A program made the translations under genes and the position numbers. From Nitrospinaceae bacterium (GTDB lineage: Bacteria; Nitrospinota; Nitrospinia; Nitrospinales; VA-1), in NCBI GenBank assembly GCA_021604505.1, contig BQJC01000002.1:372001-436000 (forward strand): a stretch of 64,000 nucleotides of DNA. Direction: 5' to 3'. The notes beneath the pieces are model-generated. The model saw only the letters and a list, made by a program, of their open reading frames with translations. It had not been told where the DNA came from and did not search any database. This document shows, piece by piece, positions 57,176-64,000 of the stretch (its first letter is position 1; the number at the start of each line of letters is the position of its first letter).

Positions 57176-57916
57176 ATGACACGATTCAGGATTTTGCCAA
57201 ATTGTTTACGCGCCATTTTTGGAGCGGGAGTTTTTTTTCTTTTATTCGGCGCCGCTGCCGTTTGTGCAGCGGGAAACAATGTATTGAAGGTTCATGAAAT
57301 TGAAGAACGGGCTCTAAAATTTCTGAAAGACCGATTTCCCTGGGCCCCGGAAACCACACAGGTGGTCGTCAATTATGAAGGAAAGGATGTCGTTTTGCCG
57401 CCGGGCAACCTTGAAGTGAATTTTTACTTGCCCGGCAGAACCGTCAGGCTCGGCCGTTTTCCCGTGCAGGCAAAGATCACCGTCAACAAGGCTTTGCAGA
57501 AAAGACTGCGCCTGACTGCCCGGGTCACGCAGTCGATTCCTCTGGTCACCACCAGGCACCCTGTCAATCGCGGGGAGATTTTAACGGCAGAGGATTTGCG
57601 GATTGAAGTCTCGCAATCGAATCGCAGTTTCAAGCACGCCGTGACCCGCCTGGAAGACGCCGTGGGTTTTGAGCTGGTCCGCAACCTGGGAGCAGGAAGG
57701 GTGATCACAGTCAATTCGCTTCGCAAGCCGCCGCTGGTTGAAAAAGGCAATCAGGTGACCCTGGTTGCGGAAAAAGGTTCCATGCGCATCACGGCGCCCG
57801 GTGTGGTGAAAGAAAAAGGTTTTAAAGACAGTTTAATTAAAGTTCTCAACCTGCAAACAAAAAAAATGGTATTTGGCCAAGTGGTGGACTCTCAAACCGT
57901 AAAGGTAAAATTTTAA
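57176..57916 (+). CDS. flgA: P-ring assembly chaperone FlgA
   Basis: 246 residues with a signal peptide (V-F-F-L-L-F-G-A-A-A, cleavage near V-C-A-A). The C-terminal SAF domain has N-R-G-E-I-L-T-A-E-D-L. It helps FlgI assemble in the periplasm. Its stop overlaps flgH (TAATG). Confidence 0.92.
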   Translation: MTRFRILPNCLRAIFGAGVFFLLFGAAAVCAAGNNVLKVHEIEERALKFLKDRFPWAPETTQVVVNYEGKDVVLPPGNLEVNFYLPGRTVRLGRFPVQAKITVNKALQKRLRLTARVTQSIPLVTTRHPVNRGEILTAEDLRIEVSQSNRSFKHAVTRLEDAVGFELVRNLGAGRVITVNSLRKPPLVEKGNQVTLVAEKGSMRITAPGVVKEKGFKDSLIKVLNLQTKKMVFGQVVDSQTVKVKF

Positions 57917-58653
57917 TGATGCAATTCGGAAAATTAAATGAAACCCGGAAGTTTGTGTTTGTTCTCGCTTGTTTTCTGTTGGCGGGGGTATTGTCGTCCT
58001 GTGCCAAGTCTCACCTGGCGGTGAACCCGGAGGCCGCCGTCATCCCGGATCATATTTTTTCGTCTCCAGCCACAAAAAGGGCGGATGGGGCGCTCTGGCC
58101 CGGCGATACCGCCGGCAACCTGTTGTTTGTCGACACCAAGGCGAAAGAAGTGGGGGACATCTTAACGGTGGTGATCAGTGAAAATGCCACCTCAACCCAG
58201 TCGGCCACAACCGACACATCCAAGGATGCGGAAACCTCGATGTCCTGGGAGAGTTTCCTGGGCCTGCCCAGCAATTTGGGCGTCCAGAATTTCCTGGGAT
58301 CGGGAGCGCAGTTTGACCCGAGGGTGGCCGCCGCTTTATCGCGATCGAACAAAGGCACCGGTGAAACCAGCCGCAATGGGAATTTGACGGCGACGGTGAC
58401 CGTGGTCATCACCCATGTGTATCCAAACGGAAATTTTGCCATCGAAGGCACGCGGTCGGTGACCGTCAATCATGAAGAGCAGATCATGGTCCTGCGCGGC
58501 ATCATTCGTCCGGTGGATGTTGATTTTGACAACACCATCTCATCCAGGCTGATAGCCAATGCGTCTATCAGTTATTCAGGAGAAGGCGTGGTTGCGGACG
58601 AACAAAGAGTGGGCTGGGCGTCCAGGGCTTTGAGCTACATTTGGCCCTTTTAG
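57916..58653 (+). CDS. flgH: Flagellar L-ring protein FlgH
   Basis: 245 residues. Signal peptide with lipobox L-S-S-C. The core has G-D-I-L-T-V-V-I and G-N-F-A-I-E-G-T-R. It forms the outer-membrane L ring. Two starts are possible (57916 or 57919). Confidence 0.95.
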   Translation: MMQFGKLNETRKFVFVLACFLLAGVLSSCAKSHLAVNPEAAVIPDHIFSSPATKRADGALWPGDTAGNLLFVDTKAKEVGDILTVVISENATSTQSATTDTSKDAETSMSWESFLGLPSNLGVQNFLGSGAQFDPRVAAALSRSNKGTGETSRNGNLTATVTVVITHVYPNGNFAIEGTRSVTVNHEEQIMVLRGIIRPVDVDFDNTISSRLIANASISYSGEGVVADEQRVGWASRALSYIWPF

Positions 58654-58668
58654 TGAGGGGGCCGGATT

Positions 58669-59064
58669 ATGAAAGATTCTTTTAAGGCATCGGTATTAGG
58701 TTTTTTGGTCGCGGCTTTCCTGGCGCCAGGATGCACCGCGCCGGTGGATAATGTAGTGGGTCCAAGTTCCACCGGTTTAAGCGTCGGGGTCTCGGCGCAG
58801 TTTGGCGGGGCGGGTTTAAAAAATGATGGAAGCAGTCAGGCCACCATCCGTGTGGAAGTGTTCACCAGCGGCGGCCAGCCGGTGGACGGCGCGACCGTGA
58901 CCCTGACGACCACGCTCGGAACTTTAGGCAGTAATTCCTTAACCACGGCCAATGGCGCGGCGACGACCACGCTGACCTCAAGCACCACCAGGGGGTTGGC
59001 CGCCATCGTGGCCACGGTTGATAATGTGAGCGCCAACACCGCCGTTCCCATTGTCTCCTTCTAA
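58669..59064 (+). CDS. Ig-like (Big_1) lipoprotein in the flagellar operon
   Basis: 131 residues with lipobox A-P-G-C. The rest is a single Ig-like domain with N-D-G-S-S-Q-A-T-I and G-Q-P-V-D-G-A-T-V-T-L, like the invasin/intimin Big_1 pattern. It sits between flgH and flgI on the same strand, so is probably co-transcribed. It may join an outer flagellar structure or the sheath. Confidence 0.8.
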   Translation: MKDSFKASVLGFLVAAFLAPGCTAPVDNVVGPSSTGLSVGVSAQFGGAGLKNDGSSQATIRVEVFTSGGQPVDGATVTLTTTLGTLGSNSLTTANGAATTTLTSSTTRGLAAIVATVDNVSANTAVPIVSF

Positions 59065-59078
59065 CCAATATTATTGCG

Positions 59079-59681
59079 ATGGGTTCAACCCGGAAATTAA
59101 TTTCCCCCAAATATAAAGTTTCTCCGATCGGAGGATTTCTGTTTGCAGGCTTTTTACTTTCGGTCATCTTGGCGTGCACCAATGACTTGGATGAGGGAAC
59201 GCCGCTTGGCCCCTCTTTGGCAGGCGTGCAGGTATTACCCGCCAACGGCCAGGTGCAAAAACTGGGAACATTGACATTCACCACCCGGGGAGGAGTCGCG
59301 CCGTTTTCTTTCACGATCAGCACGACAACGATAGGAACCATCGACCCGGCAACAGGCGTGTTCAGTGCGGCCAACACAGCCGGGGCGGCGACGATCACAG
59401 CGCAGGATGCCGGTGGCGCGACAGGAACCGCATCCGTTACGGTGCTCGCCAATACGACGCTCGGCGTCAGTCCGAACGCCGGAGTTGTGGCGGTCGGCGG
59501 CACGCTGACGTTCACTGCGGTGGGGGCGACGGCTCCGGTTTTCTGGACCACCAGTCCGGGAACGGGAGGAACCATCGTCATCGGCACGGGAGTGTTCACC
59601 GCCACAGCCGCTGGCACGGAAACGATCACGGTGGTGGATTCCGCTGGCAACACCGGAACCACGACAGTCACCATACCTTAA
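59079..59681 (+). CDS. Ig-like (Big_2) lipoprotein in the flagellar operon
   Basis: 200 residues with lipobox I-L-A-C after a TM-like signal. Two repeats rich in Gly, Thr and Val (G-T-I-D-P-A-T-G-V-F-S-A; G-T-I-V-I-G-T-G-V-F-T-A) form Big_2-type Ig domains. It has the same location and likely regulation as the previous gene. Confidence 0.8.
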   Translation: MGSTRKLISPKYKVSPIGGFLFAGFLLSVILACTNDLDEGTPLGPSLAGVQVLPANGQVQKLGTLTFTTRGGVAPFSFTISTTTIGTIDPATGVFSAANTAGAATITAQDAGGATGTASVTVLANTTLGVSPNAGVVAVGGTLTFTAVGATAPVFWTTSPGTGGTIVIGTGVFTATAAGTETITVVDSAGNTGTTTVTIP

Positions 59682-59698
59682 AACTATAAAAGGGGCTT

Positions 59699-60817
59699 AT
59701 GTTTACTCAATCGATGCGAATCCGGCTGTGGGTGGTGTTATTTGTTTTGCTGGCCGAAACCGCTTATGCGGCCAGGATCAAGGATTTGACCAGCGTTCGC
59801 GGGGTCCGCGACAATCAACTGATTGGCTTCGGGTTGGTGATTGGTTTGGCGGGAACCGGCGACAGCGCCACCAACGTTTTCTTTTCCATTCAAACGATGG
59901 TCAACATGCTCTCCAAAATGGGAATCACCATCCCTGAAGGCGAGGTGGACCAGTTGAAGTTCAAGAACGTGGCTACCGTCATGGTCACAGGGAGCCTGCC
60001 ATCCTTCGCCCGCCAGGGAGACCGTATCGACACCTTGATCTCTTCGTTAGGAGATGCAAAAAGTCTGCAGGGAGGGACGCTTTTGATGACGGCACTCAAA
60101 GGCCCGGATGGGCAAACGTATGCCGTCGCCCAAGGGCCGCTTTCGATCGGCGGGTTTTTTGTCCAGGGTGCCGCAAAAGGCGTGCAAAAGAATCATCAAA
60201 CCGTGGCCCGGATAGCCAACGGCGCATTTGTGGAGAGAGAGTTGCCGCACCAGTTTAATTTAAAAGAAGAGGTTTTTTTAACTCTGAAAAAAACCGATTT
60301 CACCACCGCAAGCCGGATTTCCAGAGCCATCAACGATTCGATGCGGGATACCGTCGCCTCCCTGGAGGATGGCCGTACGGTCAAAGTGATGGTTCCGCCG
60401 TTTTACAAGGACAACACATCGGAATTTGTCACTCGCCTGGAAAATCTGAATGTGGAACCCGATACCGTAGCCAAAGTAATCCTCGATGAACGCACGGGCA
60501 CGGTAGTGATGGGTGAAAATGTCATGATTTCCGCCGTTGCCGTGGCCCACGGCAATCTGTTCATTCAAATCACCGAAGAACCCTCCGTGTCTCAGCCGCC
60601 TCCGCTTTCCCCGGGCGGGCAAACGGTGGTGGTGCCCCGCACCCGTGTGCAGGTTGAAGAAGGGGAGGATCGCCTTCTCATTGTCCCGAAATCCATTTCG
60701 CTCGGTGAAGTGGTCAACGGCTTGAACGCCATCGGCGTGAACCCCAGGGATTTGATTGCGATTCTGCAAGCCATCAAAGCCTCCGGCGCTTTGCACGCCG
60801 AACTGGAAATCATCTGA
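59699..60817 (+). CDS. flgI: Flagellar P-ring protein FlgI
   Basis: 372 residues. Signal peptide ends near A-Y-A-A. G-V-R-D-N-Q-L-I-G-F-G-L-V-I-G-L-A-G-T-G-D and L-N-A-I-G-V-N-P-R-D-L-I-A-I-L-Q-A-I are diagnostic. It forms the periplasmic P ring. Confidence 0.97.
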   Translation: MFTQSMRIRLWVVLFVLLAETAYAARIKDLTSVRGVRDNQLIGFGLVIGLAGTGDSATNVFFSIQTMVNMLSKMGITIPEGEVDQLKFKNVATVMVTGSLPSFARQGDRIDTLISSLGDAKSLQGGTLLMTALKGPDGQTYAVAQGPLSIGGFFVQGAAKGVQKNHQTVARIANGAFVERELPHQFNLKEEVFLTLKKTDFTTASRISRAINDSMRDTVASLEDGRTVKVMVPPFYKDNTSEFVTRLENLNVEPDTVAKVILDERTGTVVMGENVMISAVAVAHGNLFIQITEEPSVSQPPPLSPGGQTVVVPRTRVQVEEGEDRLLIVPKSISLGEVVNGLNAIGVNPRDLIAILQAIKASGALHAELEII

Positions 60818-60981
60818 CCCTTTGCCGGGAGAATATGATAATTCTTTGAGAATCAATGAATTGAGACGGGAAAAATTTTCCCCCTGCCCGGTTTTTTTCT
60901 TCCCCTGGACCTTCTCCGATACGCAGTAAAGCGAATCGCGCCTATTTTGCAATCTCTTATTTTATCGCTAGTTAACGGGCC

Positions 60982-61014
60982 AATGCCGACCTCTGCCCGA
61001 AGGTCGGAGCATTT
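60982..61014. repeat. Hairpin before the flgJ promoter
   Basis: CCGACCT (60986-60992) pairs with AGGTCGG (61001-61007) over an 8-base loop, and outer bases AATGC...GCATT extend it. It ends at the sigma-54 promoter. It could terminate flgI-side transcription, but no T run follows. Confidence 0.5.
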
Positions 61015-61029
61015 GGTATGTGGATTGCA
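61014..61029 (+). promoter_or_regulatory. Sigma-54 promoter of flgJ-flgN-flgK-flgL
   Basis: TGGTATGTGGATTGCA matches the sigma-54 consensus TGGYAYR-N4-TTGCW at every fixed position. A start near 61040 fits the ATG of flgJ at 61081. Confidence 0.8.
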
Positions 61030-61080
61030 ATTAACGATAAAGAAGACAAGACGTTAACTCTCCAATGAAAAAGGTTGAGG

Positions 61081-61497
61081 ATGGATTATTTATCTCCCCT
61101 GCAGAATCAGGGAAGTGTGTTTTCCCGGATGACAGAGCAAAAGCTGGACCAGCTCACAAACCAGGCGACCTCCGAAGACTTTAAGGACGGTGAAGAACTC
61201 AAAAAACTGGCGGGCCAGTTTGAGTCGATACTGGTGAACATGCTGATGAAGTCGATGCGCGAAACCATACCTAAAGACGGGCTCCTCAGCAGTTTCTCGC
61301 TGGATATGTACCAGTCCATGTTCGATCAGGAAGTGGCCGCCGAAATGTCAAAAAGTAAGGGAAAAGGAATAGGACTGGCCCAGGTCATGTACGACCAGTT
61401 GAGCCGCATCAACGAGAACAAACCCGATGCCGAAAAAATTCGGGAAGATTCGAAATCTTCACCGGCTCAGAATTTTAGTCTGAAGGAGTACCGCTAA
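61081..61497 (+). CDS. flgJ: Flagellar rod-cap protein FlgJ (N-terminal domain only)
   Basis: 138 residues from the ATG at 61081. It contains the rod-binding domain: L-A-G-Q-F-E-S-I-L-V-N-M-L-M-K-S-M-R and M-F-D-Q-E-V-A-A-E-M. The muramidase domain of E. coli FlgJ is missing, as in many lineages, so another enzyme must open the wall. Its stop overlaps the next start (TAATG). Confidence 0.92.
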   Translation: MDYLSPLQNQGSVFSRMTEQKLDQLTNQATSEDFKDGEELKKLAGQFESILVNMLMKSMRETIPKDGLLSSFSLDMYQSMFDQEVAAEMSKSKGKGIGLAQVMYDQLSRINENKPDAEKIREDSKSSPAQNFSLKEYR

Positions 61498-62000
61498 TGA
61501 ATCCGTCGCTCAGGAAACTTCACGCGCTGATTGAAAAAAAAATTGCTCTCTACGATCAATTCATCCTCCTTCTTCAGGAACAATGGGTTTCTATTTCGGA
61601 ATATTCATTGGATTCACTTCAAGTCATCATTGCTCAAAAAGAAAAACTGGTCGGTCAGATGCAAACGCTGGAAAAAGAACGATCCGCTTTAATGGCGACG
61701 ATGGAGGGCCATCTGGGAGCGGCGCCTGGAGCGCTGACGCTCAAGCAAATCATCCAGACCACCTCCGATCCGATTCGCACTCAATTGGTCAAAGGCCGCG
61801 AGGCCCTGCTTTCACGAATCACCGCCATCAACGAACTGCACGAGCGTCTGAAAGGTTTGATGGACCATTCCTCGTTGTCGCTCAAAAAATCCCTGGCGTT
61901 TGTTCATTCCAAAGGCGAGGAAGCATCTTCTCCTTATCATCCCAATGGGAAGCTGGAGGAAGGAAACATGCAGGGGCGCATGTTGAGTCTGGATGTTTGA
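61497..62000 (+). CDS. flgN: Flagellar chaperone FlgN
   Basis: 167 residues, almost all helical, with L-L-Q-E-Q-W-V-S-I and I-I-A-Q-K-E-K-L, matching FlgN-like proteins. It binds FlgK and FlgL before export. Its position between flgJ and flgK supports this. Confidence 0.8.
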   Translation: MNPSLRKLHALIEKKIALYDQFILLLQEQWVSISEYSLDSLQVIIAQKEKLVGQMQTLEKERSALMATMEGHLGAAPGALTLKQIIQTTSDPIRTQLVKGREALLSRITAINELHERLKGLMDHSSLSLKKSLAFVHSKGEEASSPYHPNGKLEEGNMQGRMLSLDV

Positions 62001-62078
62001 TTATAGAAAGCGCTTAAAAATAGTTTCACCCCAAAATGGCTGGGTTTTAATCCACCCGCTAAACGGATGAGTTAAAAT

Positions 62079-63758
62079 ATGTCGTCCAATATTTTCAGCA
62101 TTTTAAATACCGCCAAGCTCGGGCTTTTATCTCAACAGTTGGCCATCGAGGTGACCGGCAATAATATCGCCAACGTCGAGACAGACGGTTATTCCCGTCA
62201 GGACGTGATCCTGGAATCCAACACGCCGCGGTCGGTCGCTCAGGGGCAGTTGGGAACGGGGGTGCGCGTCAGTGGAATCGAGCGTGTGTTCGATCAGTTC
62301 CTGTTTCAGCAGATACTGTCGGAAGGCGACCCGACGGGGGACTTCAAGGTGCGCAAAGATGTGTTCGAGCAACTTGAAGTGCTCTTCAATGAAAACCAGG
62401 GCCGCAGTTTGAACAGCGAGCTGAGCGGATTTTTTGGCGCCTTGCAGGATCTTTCGTCGAATCCCAATGGATTGCCTGAACGGGCGGAAGTGATAAACCG
62501 GGCGCAGTCCGTTGCCGCGGTTTTCAATACCCTTGGCGAAGGTTTATTTCAAATTCAGAGAAATATAGACGCCATCATAGCGGACGAAGTGGCTGGCATC
62601 AACACGCTTGCAGACGAGATCGGCAAGTTGAACAAAGCGATCTTCGCCAACGAACCGGGCGAGTTCAGCGCCAACGACCTCAGGGATCAGCGCGACCGCC
62701 TGGTCACGCAACTTTCAGAGAAAATCGATATCACCTATGTCAATGAATCCGACGGGCAGATCAGCCTGACTTTAAAAGACGGAACGCCTCTGGTGTTAAA
62801 AGACGTCACCTTTGATTTGAGCACAGGATTGAATGGCAATAACAAATCGTTCCTGGATGTGTTCATCAGCAATGGCGCAGGCGGCACGACCAACGTCACC
62901 TCCGCGATTCAAGGCGGCGGTCTCAAGGGTTATCTGGACATGCGGGACACCGAAGTCGCCGCGATCCAGGGAAAACTCAATCGTCTTGCCGCCGGATTTG
63001 TTCAGGAGTTCAACCGGGTCCATCAAGGGGGATTTGGGTTGGACGGCAGTACGGGGGTCAATTTTTTCACCCCCCTCGATCCAACGGTGTTCACCAACGT
63101 TCAAAACACCGGGTCCGCCCTGGTTTCGGTGCAGAATGCCAGCCCAACCACGGTGTCGGTGGATGATTATGAAATCACATTTACCGGAGCGAATTCATTT
63201 TCCCTGAACAATCTGACGACCGGAGCTTCTTCCGGAACGTTCACGTTCACACCCGGGTCCACCTTCAATCTGGCGGGCGGGTTTGCCGTCAATATTACGG
63301 GGACGGCGGCGGTGGGCGATCGTTTCAAGTTCTCGGTTTCGGAAAACGCGGCCAAATTCGTGGAGGTCTCCAATGCAGTGGTTTCCAATTCGCAAAAAAT
63401 TGCGGCGGGAAATTCCACGGCCGGCGACGGGAGCAACGCCGGGGATCTGGCGGATCTGCAAAGCGACCTGACGTTTAACAGCGTCACCTTGCAGTCCGGT
63501 TCGGGGGCGTTTACGTTTGACGAGTTTTATAACGCACTGGTCAGCGCCATCGGCATTCAATCAGCATCTGCCCAGGCGGGCGTGCGCCAGCAGGAAGGCG
63601 TTCTGCTGCAATTGAACAACCGCCGGCAAAGCATATCTGGAGTCTCCATCGATGAGGAGTTGATCAACCTGATCCAATTCCAGCAGGCGTTCAACGCGTC
63701 TGCGAGAATGATCAGTTTAGTCGAGGAATTATTTGATACGCTCATTAATCGAATCTAA
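62079..63758 (+). CDS. flgK: Flagellar hook-associated protein 1 FlgK
   Basis: 559 residues. N-terminus L-N-T-A-K-L-G-L-L-S-Q-Q and N-V-E-T-D-G-Y-S-R-Q; C-terminus L-I-Q-F-Q-Q-A-F-N-A-S-A-R. It forms the first hook-filament junction ring. The middle (~330-450) is a variable beta-rich region. Confidence 0.95.
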   Translation: MSSNIFSILNTAKLGLLSQQLAIEVTGNNIANVETDGYSRQDVILESNTPRSVAQGQLGTGVRVSGIERVFDQFLFQQILSEGDPTGDFKVRKDVFEQLEVLFNENQGRSLNSELSGFFGALQDLSSNPNGLPERAEVINRAQSVAAVFNTLGEGLFQIQRNIDAIIADEVAGINTLADEIGKLNKAIFANEPGEFSANDLRDQRDRLVTQLSEKIDITYVNESDGQISLTLKDGTPLVLKDVTFDLSTGLNGNNKSFLDVFISNGAGGTTNVTSAIQGGGLKGYLDMRDTEVAAIQGKLNRLAAGFVQEFNRVHQGGFGLDGSTGVNFFTPLDPTVFTNVQNTGSALVSVQNASPTTVSVDDYEITFTGANSFSLNNLTTGASSGTFTFTPGSTFNLAGGFAVNITGTAAVGDRFKFSVSENAAKFVEVSNAVVSNSQKIAAGNSTAGDGSNAGDLADLQSDLTFNSVTLQSGSGAFTFDEFYNALVSAIGIQSASAQAGVRQQEGVLLQLNNRRQSISGVSIDEELINLIQFQQAFNASARMISLVEELFDTLINRI

Positions 63759-63812
63759 TCATTCAAAGCCATACAGGGTGAAATATTTTCCGGCCAAACC
63801 AGGAGCACGTAT

Positions 63813-64000
63813 ATGGTAGAGCGCGTCACCAGCCAGGCGATTCAGAACACCGTCCTGAACAATATTTTCCGTATCACGGAGGATTTGGCCAAGGCGCAGG
63901 CTGAGATCTCCTCGGGGAAACGAATTCTCAAGCCTTCCGACGATCCGGCCGGATTGCGTACCAGTCTCTCGTTACGCACCAGCATCAGCGAGTCGAGGCA
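63813..64000 (+). CDS. flgL: Flagellar hook-associated protein 3 FlgL (5' part)
   Basis: I read this by hand from the ATG at 63813 (AGGAG at 63801) to the window end, 62 codons. It has R-V-T-S-Q-A-I-Q-N and L-K-P-S-D-D-P-A-G-L-R, the FlgL/flagellin N-terminal motif. The rest lies beyond the window. Confidence 0.9.
   Translation, partial: MVERVTSQAIQNTVLNNIFRITEDLAKAQAEISSGKRILKPSDDPAGLRTSLSLRTSISESR

Overview
The window looks like a chromosome segment from a Gram-negative, flagellated bacterium. It encodes apolipoprotein N-acyltransferase, an LptM-like lipoprotein, many lipobox proteins and flagellar L and P rings. I suspect a deep-branching lineage (Nitrospinota-like or deltaproteobacteria-like), but this is a weak guess from gene order and style only.

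Layout: (1) 1-9964, almost all on the minus strand: a lipoprotein fragment, two tRNA-Ser genes, serS, a BamD-like TPR lipoprotein, gyrA, gyrB and dnaA. dnaN and recF are absent between gyrB and dnaA. The gyrB-dnaA gap carries a cluster of DnaA-box-like 9-mers and is a candidate oriC. (2) 10429-30887: a compact siphophage-like block. It holds endolysin, holin candidate, terminase, a 169-residue tape-measure-like protein, portal, protease, HK97-type capsid, connectors, tail tube, tail chaperone with a textbook -1 frameshift element, tail hub and a secreted polysaccharide deacetylase. A LexA-like repressor with two HTH domains faces an SMC-like ATPase, a zinc-ribbon protein and a sigma-region-4-like protein. 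No integrase, transposase or replication gene is visible, so it may be a domesticated or GTA-like element, or a decayed prophage. (3) 31191-33280: a clearly AT-rich three-gene cassette led by a TIGR04255-family protein, the best candidate here for an undescribed (possibly defence) system. (4) 33284-38961: DUF2461 protein, etfB, a one-TM protein, etfA, rsmG, two parS sites, parA and parB. The phage block and cassette separate the parABS region from dnaA. (5) 39000-46921: bactofilin, rsmI, a MinD/ParA-like ATPase, a second bactofilin, an L,D-transpeptidase, argH, LptM-like lipoprotein, DUF484/degenerate GGDEF protein and an ArgA-like acetyltransferase. The second bactofilin and the L,D-transpeptidase share an N-terminal module of about 54 residues. 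(6) 47006-55206: an orphan FlgG-like protein, a DnaC/IstB-like ATPase, a GemA-like protein, small conserved proteins, a lipoprotein with two CcmI-C-terminal-like repeats, lnt, a BFD-like [2Fe-2S] protein, an aspartate aminotransferase, coaD and a rhodanese. (7) 55473-64000: flagellar rod/ring genes flgF-flgG-flgA-flgH, two Ig-like lipoproteins, flgI, then flgJ-flgN-flgK-flgL. Good sigma-54 promoter matches precede flgF and flgJ.

How they fit together: the left and centre form an origin-proximal replication/partition neighbourhood (dnaA, gyrAB, rsmG-parS-parAB, bactofilin) interrupted by a phage-derived block and an AT-rich cargo cassette. The right third is cell-envelope and flagellar assembly, with bactofilin/ATPase/transpeptidase genes likely to act in localised peptidoglycan work.
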